Assembly: GCA_013365325.1 (NCBI GenBank)
Contig: JABVXV010000007.1
Coordinates: 620,001 to 684,000, forward strand
Direction: 5' to 3'
DNA from: Dipetalonema caudispina
Taxonomy: Eukaryota > Nematoda > Chromadorea > Rhabditida > Onchocercidae
DNA: 64,000 nucleotides
Under the pieces are notes generated by a model. It had not been told where the DNA came from. It was given only the letters and a program-made list of their open reading frames with translations, and made no database searches. Within the stretch, counting starts at the first letter, position 1. Each line of letters opens with the position of its first letter. Position numbers and translations under genes: made by a program. Of this stretch, positions 51,101 to 64,000 are shown in pieces.

Positions 51101-54100
51101 GGATTTTCTGCATGCATACCATCATTTATTTTAAACAACCAACTTCTAAAAGATCCAGTCAATAATTCAGATCTTTAAATAGTACATCCAATTTCAAATC
51201 TATAACGAAATACAAAAGGAACAAAAGCTGTTACCTGTTCAATATCATATCCAATCTCTTCTTCAACAATATCAAGACGACATTTACGTGGAAGTTGCTC
51301 AAAAATAATGAAACTTTTCGAACTGTCAGCGTCTTCAGATAATGAAAATTTGTAATGAGATTGTAATATTGGCAGTGCTTCCGTATCCTTTAGTTCGATG
51401 TAAACCTTACAACTATAATAAATTGTAGCAGATAACCTCATTTCAATGGAATATTCAAAAACTGAAATGAAATCCAGACAAGTTGTTAATGGAATTTAAA
51501 TATGATTTGTAATTTTCCCAAAAATTTTCAAGAAACTAACACATTTGGTTTGAAATTTGCATTTCGCCAAAGTTGGCTAGTTGCAACGATTTGCACCATT
51601 AAAGTTCCAATAGTCCCATTCCAAGTTTTCTTCACATATATTTCTCCTGTGCGATCATTTATGTCGACCAGATCATTTGAAGCCATACGATACAAAATTT
51701 TATTGTAATAATTTCCACTCTGATAAATCGCTTCCACTTTACCAATTATGGTGCCTAAATAGGATTTGCTAATTCATTTGCAGTTATCCTCTCAATTTGA
51801 TGATTACGATGCAGCAAAACAAATTTAAATTCCGTTTCCTGCTACAATCACTTAATTGTACTGAAAAGAATCAACAATATGATGAGTAGGTTGAAAATAA
51901 TTTTTCATCAATTAATCACAATTTTATTTAAACATTAATTTAAGATACCTTTCAGAGCAGATGCGCTGATCTCGAAGTTCCGTTCCGTTTCTGGAAAATA
52001 TAGCTCAGATTCGTCATCAGGCTTCACAAAAATTTCAACTTGCAGGACATCAAAATGTGTCATGTTTCGGGAATTTTCTGGGATCAATCCTTCTGGATTT
52101 GATGTTTTGGGATTGCTGGCCAGCACGTGAAGTAAATATTCATTAGTTGTTTCATAATGAAGTTCAGAGGACACATATAATGTGCCAAACGTGGCATTTA
52201 TAGCGAAAGGTAATTCTTCAGCAGAATCCGAAAATAGATGATAAACAATAAGAGCATTTGAGTCTGAATCCATGTCAACAGCAGAAAGATGTGCAATTGT
52301 GGTACCTACTGGTGAATTTGCCGCTATCTGAAACAATCGCTGATTATAAACTAATCGAATGACCAAGCAGAATATGTTGTGAGCTACGATAATACTGAAG
52401 ACAATTCACGATCTTTTGAAGAAATTCAACGTTGAAAATTGGCATTATTGACTGATTGGACATGAAATGAAGCAGAAATGTCGGAAAATAAAGAAGTACC
52501 ATATACTGTACATAACGATTCGTAAACTCGGGTACATTATCGTTTTCATCGATCACTTCAATAGTAACTTCTGCAGTGTCTCTAAGTGCAGAAAATCCAG
52601 AATCTGTTGCTGTTATTAAAAAATGATAGTTACTGGTTTCCTCGAAGTCCACGTTTCCCGTTGTTAGTATGGTTCCTGAACCTCCTTATGGATATAATCT
52701 TCTAACATTACAATTATTTATATCTAAGCATTAAATCTAACATTTTTTTCGAATAAACAGCATATAAGCACAATCTTAAGTTGATACTGCGAAATGTACA
52801 ATTGAAAGACAGTTTTTTATACTTCAAAAATATCGTCTACGCACTATCCTGTGTCATTATCAACTCAATATTAATTAGATTGATTAGAATATCAGTTGAC
52901 AATGTTTAAGCAAGAAAGTTGGAAGTGAGACCTGTTGTTGGTTCAACTGCAAACGGTAGATAGTCTATATCATGAATGATATGATAAGTCACATGACCGT
53001 TAAGACCTATGTCGGGATCTTTTGCCATGACCGCACCAACTGGTACGTACAAAGGGGAGTTCTCTTGAATCGAAAACTTATACCTGAAATAAACTTGATC
53101 ATTAGTCCTATTCTTTCAGATTTTTATCAATGTTCTAATTTCAGTCGTAGTAAATCATACAGCCAATGCAAATATTCCACATGAAACAGATATCATTGAC
53201 ATATTATTACTTGAAAACAGATCTTTGATTGATTTACATAACTTCCGCACAACACATAGGATACGGAAAAGTTCCACAATGTTTACGGAAGATTTGGTTG
53301 TTGAAAATTGTATGTCTTCTGAAAGTTGCAAGGATAACTTTTAATGCACCACTTAATCACCTTTTAGATGAAAATTGAGGTCGGTAAATGTTTGGCTCAG
53401 TAAATTCAATTGAAACGATAGCCTTCATAGGATTGTTCTTGTCATCCATTGCAACTGAGAAAATAATTTTATGTCCCAATATAGCTTCCGAAAATGTAGC
53501 ATTTGTGAACAAATGGCCATCCTGATCTATCGTAAAACGGCTATCATTCACTACGGCAATTTTCTTAAATGTTTAAATCGCTTATTAAAGATGCAATGCG
53601 ATGCAGAATTGAATAAATTACTGGAGAAGTTTGAGATGAAACATTGTTGAAAAAAAATTAGATGCTAAGATTTTTTTTAGAAAGGAAAAATTTGAAGAAT
53701 CAACTAACACCATGTAATGGCAAATGACCAATTGCTGTACCAGGGTCAACATCGAGAAGAAGTGCAAACTCATAGTAAGGCTGCTTTGTTTTGTTATTTT
53801 CAGCAGAATCGATTATGTAAATAAAGACAGTAGCCTGGAATAGTCCATTTTAAGTAAATAATTTAATAATTTCAAACATTAAAAATGACTTACATTACTG
53901 TTCATTGGTGGAAATCCTTGATCACTAGCGAAGCCTTTACACTCCACGGTATTATTCACGTACTGCTCTAGGGTAATTATTGAAAATATGTGCCCACTTA
54001 ACGGTTCAACCATAAACAAATCATTGCCACATCTCAAATCGTAGCGAATTTGCCCATTTAATCCTTCATCTGCATCAAATGCCAAAATTTGCCCAATTTC

Positions 54101-57100
54101 AGTAAAGATTTTCTGCAAATTTTTGAAATTAAAACTTTTTTCTCGAATTACTAAAAGTTTCCAATGATATGAAAGCCCTGAAATCAATCATCAACTTTAT
54201 ATATCTTTTGCAAGCTTCATTACAGCTTAAACGGAAGTTGGGAGAAGAAAAATTTTGCAAGTTTTGCATATCTTACTGAATCCGATGCAATTGAAAATTT
54301 ATAAAATGGATCGCTGAACGTAGGAGCATTATCATTAACGTCTTGTATTGTGATAGTTAACGATGTTCGTACTTCCCATAGACCATCCCACGCTTTCACT
54401 TTTATCGAATATTCATTTCTCTGTAAAATATTTTGAAATTCAGAAGAGTGGAAATTTTTCAACCGATATCACAATTGCAATTAATAAAGGCCTTTTTTCT
54501 TATTGTTGAAACAATGCCATACCACGCAGTTTTGATATTTTTCATACTTATTAGATCTTTTCCTGCAAGTTACTTTAATCAAATAAAGGAAAAATGTTTC
54601 GTTTCGTACTTTTTCTCGATCAACTTCTTTTGCCAGACTAATCCAACCAGTTTGTTGATCAATCAAGAAGCTATCAGCATAGTTACCTTCCAAACCATAG
54701 ACAAGAGTACTGTTCACATCAGCATCATAACTTGTTACCTGGACAACAATAGATTTTCGGTAATAATCTAATAATTTCAAATAAAATAAAATCACAGTAA
54801 ATATGATTAAATACCATTACCTGAAGTATTAGTGTCCCCAAAGGACTATTTTCTGCAACTGAGCCATAAAATAAATTTGAAAAACGCGGCGAGTTATCGT
54901 TCTCATCGAGTACTTCAATCTAATGGTAGGTAAATGTAATTAACACTAAGTATTTATTTAATCGTTCAACATTTTGTACGTACTTTATTCAATTTATTTA
55001 CTGCCAGCAATATGGTAGCATAAAAACTTCATTAATGGTATGAAATTATAACCTATGCAGAAGGTAAGGTTCATAACTCAGCCAACTGAATTATTTTAAC
55101 TCATTTTGAAAAACTTGATTAATTATTAAAAGAAATTATAACCTATACAGAAGGCACGGGTCATAACTCAGCCAACTGAATTATTTTAATTCATTTTGAA
55201 AAACTTGATTGATTATTAAAAGCCACTATTGGGGATGGTCAATTGGACAGTCAACTAATTATTAAATCAATTAATTGACCACCTATGCAATTATCCAAAA
55301 TTCATGACATAATGTAATTCATAATGTCATAAAAATAAACAAAACCTTTACGACCACAGTCTCCAACAATTGTGGAATACCATGATCCTTTGCAATAACA
55401 TGCAAATGATATTCCCTTAAATGTTCAGCATCCAAACCAGAAACAGTAAAAATTTCTCCCGATTCTTCATTGATTTTGAAGTATTTCCATGCATCTGAAC
55501 CATCTGTCATCAAACTGTATGAAATCTTCCCATTCATTCCGGAATCATAATCTCGAGCGATAACTTTTATTATAAGTTCATCGCTATCACCGTTCTCTAC
55601 TAATGAAGAAGAATAAAACGCCTGCAAAATACTTTCCTTTTCCATCTTTTTAAAATTCGAAAATAACTGTATTTAAATTCGCTAAAAAGAGGATTTGATT
55701 TTAAACGTGAAGCCTTAGATTCTTTTATAATTTGTGCCTCCAACACGTTCGTGGAAACAAAGTTTCGATCCCCTAGGCTCTTACTAAAAATGAAATAACT
55801 GAAACCTTCTCGAAGAAAGGTTTGTTATCATTGATATCCACAACATTCACAACACAATTTGCATATGAAACCATCGGTTGAGCATGCTGATCGATTGCAG
55901 CAATCCACAATACGTATTGCTTTCGATATTCATAATCTACTTGATTTCTTAAATTCAGTCAAAGATATTCTTAAAATGAATTTGCATGCAAATATCAGTT
56001 ATAAATATGGTAATTAAAATCAGCAAAAAATGTGTGGCTATTTGGACAGCAATAATTATAATTTTTATTACGATAAACAGATATTTAAGCAAATAAATTG
56101 TAAATTGTTTTGTCCAAGAATTAAAACTTATTTAACGGCAACAAAAATTGACCTTAATCTATAAAGCTAAAGACATACGTTGTATATAATTCTCCAGAAT
56201 TAGGATTTAGGTAAAAATGATGGTATGGGTCACCACCGAAAATGGAATATAATATTCCTCGATTGGATACATTAACCGACTGGGCGATAAACTTTGTTAC
56301 TAACATATTTGGATCATGTTCTGTGACCATAAATTCTCGCTGTGGACGTTTCTGAAAATTTACAAAAATGGAGAAAGCACTAACGTAGAATTTAAAATAA
56401 TAAAATTCACATAAGCTTTTTAATAACAAGCAATAAAATATCTTTAAAAAATGAGGACTTCCTTTCGAATTCTGCAAAACTTAAGTATCAAAATATGAGT
56501 GGTTGAATCTTAATGATTTAATAAACAATGCAGAATTTGTTATGAGTTCCCGAGAACTGCCGGAGTAAATATACGCAAAAAGCGAAGACAAACTAGCGAG
56601 AAGAAAAGTATATAAGGAAAGTTCATAGTTCATAATTAGAAGAGAATTTTTGTGAATATTTGAAGAGAGTACCTCAAAAATGGGAAATCTCATAGCTTCA
56701 GACACGTAAAATCCCAATCCAACAGATGAGTTTAAATTGCCATGATCGGAAACTGTTGCAGTAATTGAATAATCTTGTTTGAGGAGCTGTCGTGTAGCAG
56801 TGATAATGCCACTTTGATCGATTTGAAAATATGATAAATCTGGGCCATTAAGACTGTAGTACAACGTATCATCTTCATCCAGGTCATAGGCCGATAACAC
56901 ATATACTACATCATCTAAAATGATGAAATAATTCGTTTTTCTTTATATTTCAACTTTGATTTATAATTTTTCAAAGTCTCGACCTAAAGCATTTGCGGGT
57001 CCAGTAATAGTAATACTTTTCCTTTTATTTATTTTCTCCCATCTTCTTTTTCTTCTACATTTATCCAAATATTGTTTCTACATTGATATATTGAAGAAAT

Positions 57101-60100
57101 TTCTCAAAAAATTTTTGCCCTATGTTGGAACTTAGATAGTTGACTCTACTCAGCGATCAGTCCTCGATCAGTCCACAGTAATAGCAATCGGAATAAAACT
57201 CTAAATTCATTTGAAGATTTGAGGATCGTAATATTTCTTGTAGTGATTGTTAAGAGTAAATTGGTGAAAACCACTTTAAGATACCTTTTTTAACATTGTT
57301 TGGGATAAAGACATCAAGTTTTTCATTCAGGATTACAGGAACGTTATCATTTTGATCCAACACTCGAATTCGTACTACTGCACTACTTGAATGTTCCACA
57401 AATTTACCATTATCATGAGCTACTACCTTCAGGATCCACTGTGATTGAAATTCACGATCTAGTACTTTTAATCTTCCTAGGCATCCTGTTGTTGAGTTAA
57501 TGAAGAATGGTAATAAATCTGCATCGTCAAGGCTGTACCTATAATTATAAGAAAATTGTACTTAAATGTAAATCAAATTTACACTTTTTTCTTGAATGAA
57601 ATTCAGAGAAGAAAATGAAAGTTTAATTTGATGAAACTAAACTGAATGGAAGGAGAACAAATTTGACTATCTATGTTATAGAGAAATGATTGATTAGACG
57701 AGAGATGATGAGTGATATTGGAATATGGTAGTCCAGTGAAAATTTAATTTGAAACATAATTAGACTAAAATAATGCAAATAGTGTTCTAAAATTATCGTA
57801 TGCTTTTTAAGATGGTATTTATTTCATGTGATTTAAAAATTTTCAAAATCCTCACCTTATCATCGAGAATTCCCGGCCATCTTTATCGGTTGCTTTCAGG
57901 CACAATAATGTTAAATTCTCTTCAACAGGCTCATTTTCCATTACTTCAATGTAGTACTGAGGTTGCTCGAAGAGCGGTATATTATCGTTCACATCCAGTA
58001 CTACTACGGTAACTGTACTCGTTGCGCTATATCGTCTCGGAACAGTTAGGTCATTTGCTTGTACAACTAATTCATACCGGTTTTGCATTTCGTAATTTAA
58101 CGGTTCTGTGACTTGTAGTTTGCCTGTTTGTGGTACCACTCGAAATAGTGTGCTGTTACCCTTTAAAGAAATTAAAGATCTTTCTTCGATCTATGGAAGA
58201 TAAAAAATATTTTTAAAAAGATGATCGATACTTCAAACAACTGGACACTTCCCTTTATACTGTCCTTTTCCTATCTGAAGTGATAGTTACTTATGTTTCG
58301 TTTCCATCAATTTAGGCCCGCAATCCAGTGATCTCATTTCGACAACTATGTCTTGGTGAATGCGAAAAAAAAAACCTGAACGAGTGAGTAAGACAGCATT
58401 CCGTTCATCCCTGAATCTGCAGTGGTAGATTTTAGTGCTCCTATAGTAACCGGATACGGTCCTTGCATATTTTCACCGACGTATAATATTCTATCAACAC
58501 GACCAGAGCATTGAGTAGTTTTTACACCGATATTCAAAATTTCAATCAAAATGATGCTGAAATGAGTTCTTTACATTTCATGTCAATTGTTTCATTTTGA
58601 ATATTTTTATTGAAGATCAGTACATATGAAATTCCATTCTGTTGATCCATCTCTTTTTAGTTTGACGAGCTATGTGAAATTCACTCTTTTTTTGAACTAC
58701 AAAAGGAGTTGTAGAAGTTATTGCTCTAATTAATTGACAGACAGTTCCACATCAATAATCGCTGTTGCATAAAAGTTCAGCAATATCTATATTATAATCA
58801 TTATCTCAATGAAAATAGTAATTCTCAGTAAAATTCATAAAGTACTTTAATAAATATATGGATTATCCCATTGATGAATGGTGAATATCCGAAGGTCAAA
58901 CTTTGATTAGATCCCTATCATACTCTTGATACTAAAAGCTAATGTTTAGAAAAGTTTTGCTCAACAACAATTTGCACCTGCGCTGCTTTTTAGTATTATT
59001 ATTTGATCGCATTGAAACTGTTAAGTTATAAATTGAATTTCTGGCAGCATCTAAACGTTCATTTGTCGTAATTGTTCCATTTGTGGGAGATATTTGAAAA
59101 TAACGATCTTCATTTCCGGATTCAATTTCAAATAGAACGTTTGTCTTCATGTCCTTAAAGAAAGGATATTTATTTCGAATGTTATTAGAAGGACAAAGAA
59201 AAAATTTTATTTGTGAGTGGTAGAAAGGAAATTAGGGATCGATTTAAGATTTTTCTAATAAAAACAGATAGACATATTCTCAGGTTTTCTTGAAATTTTA
59301 TTAATCTCCCATAATTATTGAATAAGAACATGAACTGATTTTAGCCATAGACTAAAACTACATTGGTTGAGATGAGGGCTTTACGTTTTCTAAGAAAAAT
59401 GTTTGCATGAGATCTATTTTAACAATAATTGAATTTCATCCAAATTGCATGAACATACAGTAATAATCTGAACTACAGTATGGCCAACTGGAACATTCTC
59501 CGGGATCTTTGCATGGTAAAAGTTTCTCAGTCTCGATGATTCTTTATCATTAGCTATCACTGTCACGGTTATTGCGACAATCGACGACAGCCTTTTTGAA
59601 ATACCATAATCCTTCGCTTCAATTAACAAATGATACTCTTTTTGCTGTTTGGCATTAATTTGATCATGTACCTAAAAAATGAATGTTAATTCATCAGAAA
59701 TTTGAAACTTTTCATTACCATCTTTCATTGTTGACGCTGTAGTGACAATTAGCACTACTTTACCTATTTTTTCTAATTAAAATTTTTTTGGTTGAATTTC
59801 ATATCTTTTTTAGCATATTAACCAGTATTTTAGAATTTTCAGTTAAATTGATTAGATTCGATGAAGTTATTAAACAAATTCATCTATTGTCGTGTGATTA
59901 TTGGCAATTTTGATGAGATATAAAAATGATACAGTTGAGAAAACTTTACGTCAAATAAAAGTTGTAAATTTGTAGCACCTGTAGGTATCCGAGGACTGGA
60001 TTTATCATAAATAGGCCATCTGGATTTGACCATGGTAAAATGCGATACTGTAACTGCCCATTGTGACCCAGGTCAGGATCGATAGCATGAACTAAGCCGA

Positions 60101-61994
60101 TGATGGTGCCTGATGATATTCCTCCGAAAATGAAAAATGAGGATGGCGAAAGGAATCGTGGCGCATTGTCGTTTATGTCCAGAACTATTACTTTTACCGT
60201 AGTTGTTGCATTGAATGCTAAAATATAAAGTTATATTTAGTAATTGTCTCAGTAAAACTAACTCAGATTTAATTGTTTGGATTCCATTTTACACAAATGA
60301 TTCCAAGTGATAAATTTCCTCATGTTTTAATTGTTCATCATAATTCATAGTTAAAATCTTAAGTAGACATCATTTATTATTATATTTTTACTAGGCCAAG
60401 CCAGCAAAAAATTACTCACCTCTTTCTGGCTGCCTTTGATCATAAACAGTGATGTGCAACCGATGAATGGCCATGTATTCACGATCAAGTGATGCTATGA
60501 GGAAAATTCGCCCATCAGGTTTAATTCCGAACCAATTTCGCTCATTACCGATTACAGAAATTTCGTAAACGAACTGGTTTACTGAAAATTTTCAGGAAAT
60601 TAAAATTATGGATACTATTTAAGCTACATTGAAAAGACAGATTAAGAGATAGATTTTGAATAGTATTACTGCATTAATGAAATGGTGTTTCTTGATGCTG
60701 TCCTGAAAAACTAACCGGTGTCCAAATCATCAACATCAAGTTGAAGAATCACTTGACCGATCGGAGCATTCTCATACACTTTAACTTCATAGCTACTAGA
60801 ACCAAATTTAGGTGCATTGTCATTCTTGTCGATAATGTGCAGGAAAACGTAACATTCCATTGATGTACTTTGTATTCCATGAGCGATCGCTTTAAACTGG
60901 TAAAGATTTTCCTGGAAATTAATGATTTAGTGAAAGAGAGGATTAGAAAAAAAAAACACTTCATGTAAATTTGTACTTCAAAAAATTTTTGTTTTCAGAT
61001 TCCCAAATGGGGACTTAGCTTATTTTTAATTAGAAGACTGTCATAATTTTAACTTCTAAGCAGAAAAATCAAGTACAAACAATATACTTTTTCAAAATCA
61101 AACGGTGCAGTGGTACTTATTATTCCAGTATTATTGTCTATCGATATAGTATCCGGATGTCCTCGAAGTGTATAGCGGGTAAGATTATGATCTCCTGACG
61201 TTAGAATACCAACAAATGTTCCGGATGGCGAATTTTCAGGCACCATTAAATCAAGACGACCTTGCAAACAGAACAATGCGTTGTTGTATGCTCGAATGAC
61301 GATAATGAGTACAGTGATTTGTTTGGATATTTCGTTGTAATCTTGATTTGTGATCCTGATATCCAGATAAGTTTCCGATATCTATAATTCTTGTTAGAGT
61401 TGAAATATTCATTTCATTTAACAGGTCTTTAAGCTGTTGACTCCATTATGATTGTCAACTTCAACACTTACCCCCACTTCATTTTTTATCCGAATTACTC
61501 CGCTTTCCTCTTCAATTTCAAAATTATCATTCTTTTTCAACAGCTCAAATTTGAATGTTTCACCATTGCCAATTCTTCCTACAGTGGATCCCACTGACAT
61601 TCCTTCCTCAATCGTGAATTCATAGTACGAACGAAACTTATCAATGCTGCTTTTTTCGTCTGTCACTAGCAATTCTATCTGAAATATCGTCATTTGATAC
61701 GAGTTCTTCGAAATTTTTATTGATTATGAATGATTGTTGCAAAGATTTTTCGAAATCTTTAGGAATTTGGAGATACAATTTAAAAAGTAAACTTGGTCGA
61801 AATAATCATAATACCAAATATTTTGAACTTCACTATAATTCTGAATGTTTTAATATTTTTCAGGGTTAGTAAAAGTTGAAAAGAAGCGTGCCCTTCTGTG
61901 CTTTCCTTCATTTTAAATACAGGAAATTTGCCTTTTTGACCTTGATTTAATTTCAAAATGAAAAATTCATCATTTCGAGGCCATAATTTGAAAT
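43395..61994 (-). CDS. giant Fat-related (CDH-3-like) cadherin, 5' end not identified
   Basis: Single-pass adhesion receptor of epithelia. About 44 minus-strand exons join to roughly 3050 codons. From the 5' side: 61834-61994 (tentative), 61472-61678, 61088-61381, 60716-60911, 60420-60581, 59979-60217, 59459-59671, 58978-59153, 58376-58556, 57856-58190, 57285-57538, 56673-56914, 56179-56351, 55806-55947, 55346-55621, 54821-54919, 54610-54738, 54277-54420, 53894-54112, 53709-53834, 53361-53563, 52932-53083, 52500-52675, 51949-52327, 51541-51754, 51235-51461, 50734-51042, 49737-50384, 49095-49405; then the exons in the two entries below. Cadherin repeats recur with DxNDN linkers ([62 protein letters not shown]) and some degenerate linkers. 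There is no GPS or seven-span part, so it is not Flamingo, and no catenin-binding tail, so it is not HMR-1. EGF and laminin-G modules by the membrane make it Fat-like. Size fits CDH-3 better than the longer CDH-4; this is inference. One junction (51461/51541) breaks phase. Confidence 0.9.
44057..44082. repeat. perfect 26-bp palindrome in a cadherin intron
   Basis: GATAGAGCTATTA followed directly by its reverse complement TAATAGCTCTATC, with no loop. It lies in the intron between two cytoplasmic-tail exons of the cadherin gene. Confidence 0.8.
45279..48840 (-). other. cadherin EGF and laminin-G module block
   Basis: Part of the cadherin gene, exons 48669-48840, 48136-48263, 47714-47915, 47341-47618, 47033-47114, 46565-46793, 46310-46493, 45946-46063, 45699-45842, 45279-45473. 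The order is: one EGF ([20 protein letters not shown]...C) leading into a calcium-binding EGF start ([15 protein letters not shown]); a second EGF ([19 protein letters not shown]); a laminin-G domain ([19 protein letters not shown] ... [10 protein letters not shown] ... FEGCMRQI); an EGF ([21 protein letters not shown]); and a second, more divergent laminin-G domain ([11 protein letters not shown] ... [11 protein letters not shown] ... [11 protein letters not shown]). This membrane-proximal order is typical of Fat-family cadherins. Confidence 0.85.
55042..55220. repeat. 90-bp tandem duplication in a cadherin intron
   Basis: Two copies of a 90-bp unit (55042-55131 and 55132-about 55220), each starting GAAATTATAACCTAT and containing CATAACTCAGCCAACTGAA. 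They differ at only a handful of sites, so the duplication looks recent. It lies between the exons at 54821-54919 and 55346-55621. Confidence 0.85.
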
Positions 61995-64000
61995 CTGAAC
62001 CTCATTTCCTCAAACCTTCCCTTATTCTACACATACATCCGTTGACATCTCCATGACAACAAAATTATGAGTGTTCCATACAAGATGATTTTCGTATGAA
62101 TAAATAAATTGCTTTTTTGAATGAAATTATGCTTGAATTAAGGGTTCTTTTATAGGTTTAAAGTGAATTTTAACAATAACAAAAGAATAAATGAATCATC
62201 AAAAAGCAAACATATCCTGTGACCCCGTTAATGATGAATGGATGATTGAAGCCTGACCTCTTTTTATAATAAATAAAAATGTGCCCATATAACATAAAAA
62301 ACGGAAAAATGTCTTACATCAATTCTTTCCACACAAATTATTTTTCAATATGAGTGTATGTTATAGGACAGGTTATTTCAATATGCAAATAGGTACGATA
62401 GCCTTATTTTAATCACATTTTCCGTCGTTCAAATTGGAAAAAAAGGGCAAAATGAATAATGTCAACTTTTTCTCACATATATTTTATGATTCATTGTCCT
62501 TAAAATTTATATATTTCAGCAATTAAGCAAATTTAATTGGGATATTTATTGAATGCAATTTTCTATCATATTAAAAACAACAATAGGTTTCGGCAATTGT
62601 TTGTGTAATGAAAACTAGTTGTAATTATTCGTGGTTCGGTTCACTTACAGCCCATTAGTTGAATGCATAATTTCTTTTTAAATCATTTCTTCTTCTGGAA
62701 TAACATTTTGCTGTACCGAAGATGACAACGGAGGTTGTTCAATGTGCTTTCAAACATTCATTTGAATTCTTTATAGCTTTGTTATTGAGATAAAGAATGA
62801 AGAAATGATCAGTCTGACAATTAAATCTGTTGATTTTCAGTCTCTTTTTTCGAAATTTTATCAATTTGAAAATTCAAGATAAATATTTAAAGGGTAATGA
62901 AATGTTAATAGAACTATAAAGATGATGAATTGATCTTCGTACTAAATTTTGCCTTCCAGAAGAGGTAGTCTTTACTAAATGTCAATCAGAAATATTATCA
63001 ATTCTTACTTGATAAGTATTGATTTCTCAATCTTTCGTTCAAAAAAAAAAAGAAAATTTATGATTAGGCAAATGATGATTTCCTCAATTCAAAAATCTCA
63101 TCAAAGAGTATAAGTTGATTATACTTTCCCTCAAGAAAAATTCAATTTTACTTTTGAAATAAACAACAACAAATAAATTTTTCTCACTGATTGACCTCTT
63201 GCCTTGTTCTCAGCAATCTAATTGCCCTTTCCATCCCTTTCACCAAATCTTAACAACTCCTAATTTGATGTGGCTATTATTTTCATACATACACCCAAAT
63301 TTCTGAATGATGACAAATGTGATTATAGTAAGCAGACAAATATGCAGACATGTTGAATATGCAGATATCATGTTGAAGTTAGAGGTCAGAATTATCTTAA
63401 ATTATTCTCATAGATGATTAGAGCATTTGGTTGTCAACAAGAAACAAATTGACATGTGAAAAAAGGAAACATAGTTTAATAACACAGCGTTCCTATATTG
63501 TCATTATTTCTGAGTGAAAAAAAAATTTAATTTCTTTTCTCTGATTCAATCAATTAAAATATTTATCAAGTTCGATTAGGAAAATTTTCAGTGATTGATC
63601 GGAGATAATAAAGTCTAAGGATTGAAGAGCAGATGAGACTGTGCTAAAGTTCAATAACACAAGGTACGACAAAAGAATTGAAATGTTACTTTTAATTTTA
63701 TCAATTACCTTAATTATAATTTTCCCCTTCACGATAAATTATTTCTCCCGAGGTGCTTCCACAACTAATACGATCAATATTAATTATTCCTTGAGAAAGA
63801 ATTGAACAATTTTAGACTATCAATAAAATTTCAAGTGAAATCTTCCTAAATAGAAATGGATAAAGTGAACGAAATATCCCACTGCTACCTGTTTCCTCTT
63901 CATCCTCCTAGAAATACGTCATTTTACAGTAATTCCACTTCTTTTCTATGCCATAATTACCTGAAGTATGTTATAAATCATTGTCAACTGTTACTGTTCA
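61995..64000. other. right edge: no certain exon
   Basis: The 5' part of the cadherin gene (signal peptide and first repeats) should lie here or beyond the window. A minus-strand frame at 63550-63732 has a hydrophobic stretch (ISILLSYLVLLNF) but no donor site after it. A 19-base exon-like segment flanked by AG and GT is at about 63892-63910. Neither is convincing. Confidence 0.4.

Noticed and set aside
63550..63732. Signal-peptide-like minus-strand frame as the first cadherin exon
   Set aside because: No donor follows the hydrophobic part, and it cannot be joined in phase to the next cadherin exon.

Overview
The window is AT-rich, intron-dense animal DNA whose gene content and splicing (short introns, TTTCAG-type acceptors, acceptor sites just 5' of start codons that suit spliced-leader addition) point to a nematode, most likely a clade III parasite such as a filarial worm. 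That assignment is inference from gene types and base composition; no species-diagnostic locus is present.

Region by region: 1-6.4 kb shows no convincing gene. At 6.4-7.1 kb there is a divergent pair: an exon of an unidentified single-pass membrane protein (- strand) and a LIM-type zinc-finger fragment (+) that lacks half of its LIM domain. At 10.26-17.22 kb a complete 26-exon vps-18 gene (+) could be spliced in frame from start to stop (1012 codons plus stop). Tail-to-tail with it at 17.8-22.05 kb is a seven-exon DM-domain (DMRT) transcription factor (-). The 22-30 kb stretch is gene-poor. At 30.0-33.94 kb lies a 12-exon type II membrane histidine acid phosphatase (+), using one GC-AG intron. 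At 36.05-36.95 kb is a four-exon secreted transthyretin-like protein (-); its last exon is part of an inverted duplication. At 38.75-42.84 kb is a zinc metallopeptidase of the fungal/nematode HEVGH 'Metallopep' type (+). From 43.4 kb to at least 62.0 kb a giant Fat-related (CDH-3-like) cadherin (-) fills the window with about 44 exons and roughly 3050 codons. It has many cadherin repeats, then EGF and laminin-G modules, one membrane span and a short cytoplasmic tail. Its 5' end is not identified.

The genes are not an operon; they have unrelated roles: endolysosomal tethering (VPS18), transcriptional regulation of sex or neural traits (DMRT), surface or secreted proteins typical of parasitic nematodes (acid phosphatase, TTR-like) and epithelial adhesion (cadherin). 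Noteworthy loci are the inverted duplication carrying a relic TTR exon, the half-LIM gene, the antisense open frames at the metallopeptidase/cadherin junction, and one splice-phase conflict inside the cadherin. I found no tRNA, rRNA, CRISPR array or intact transposon. All exon borders were read by eye and may be off by a base or two.
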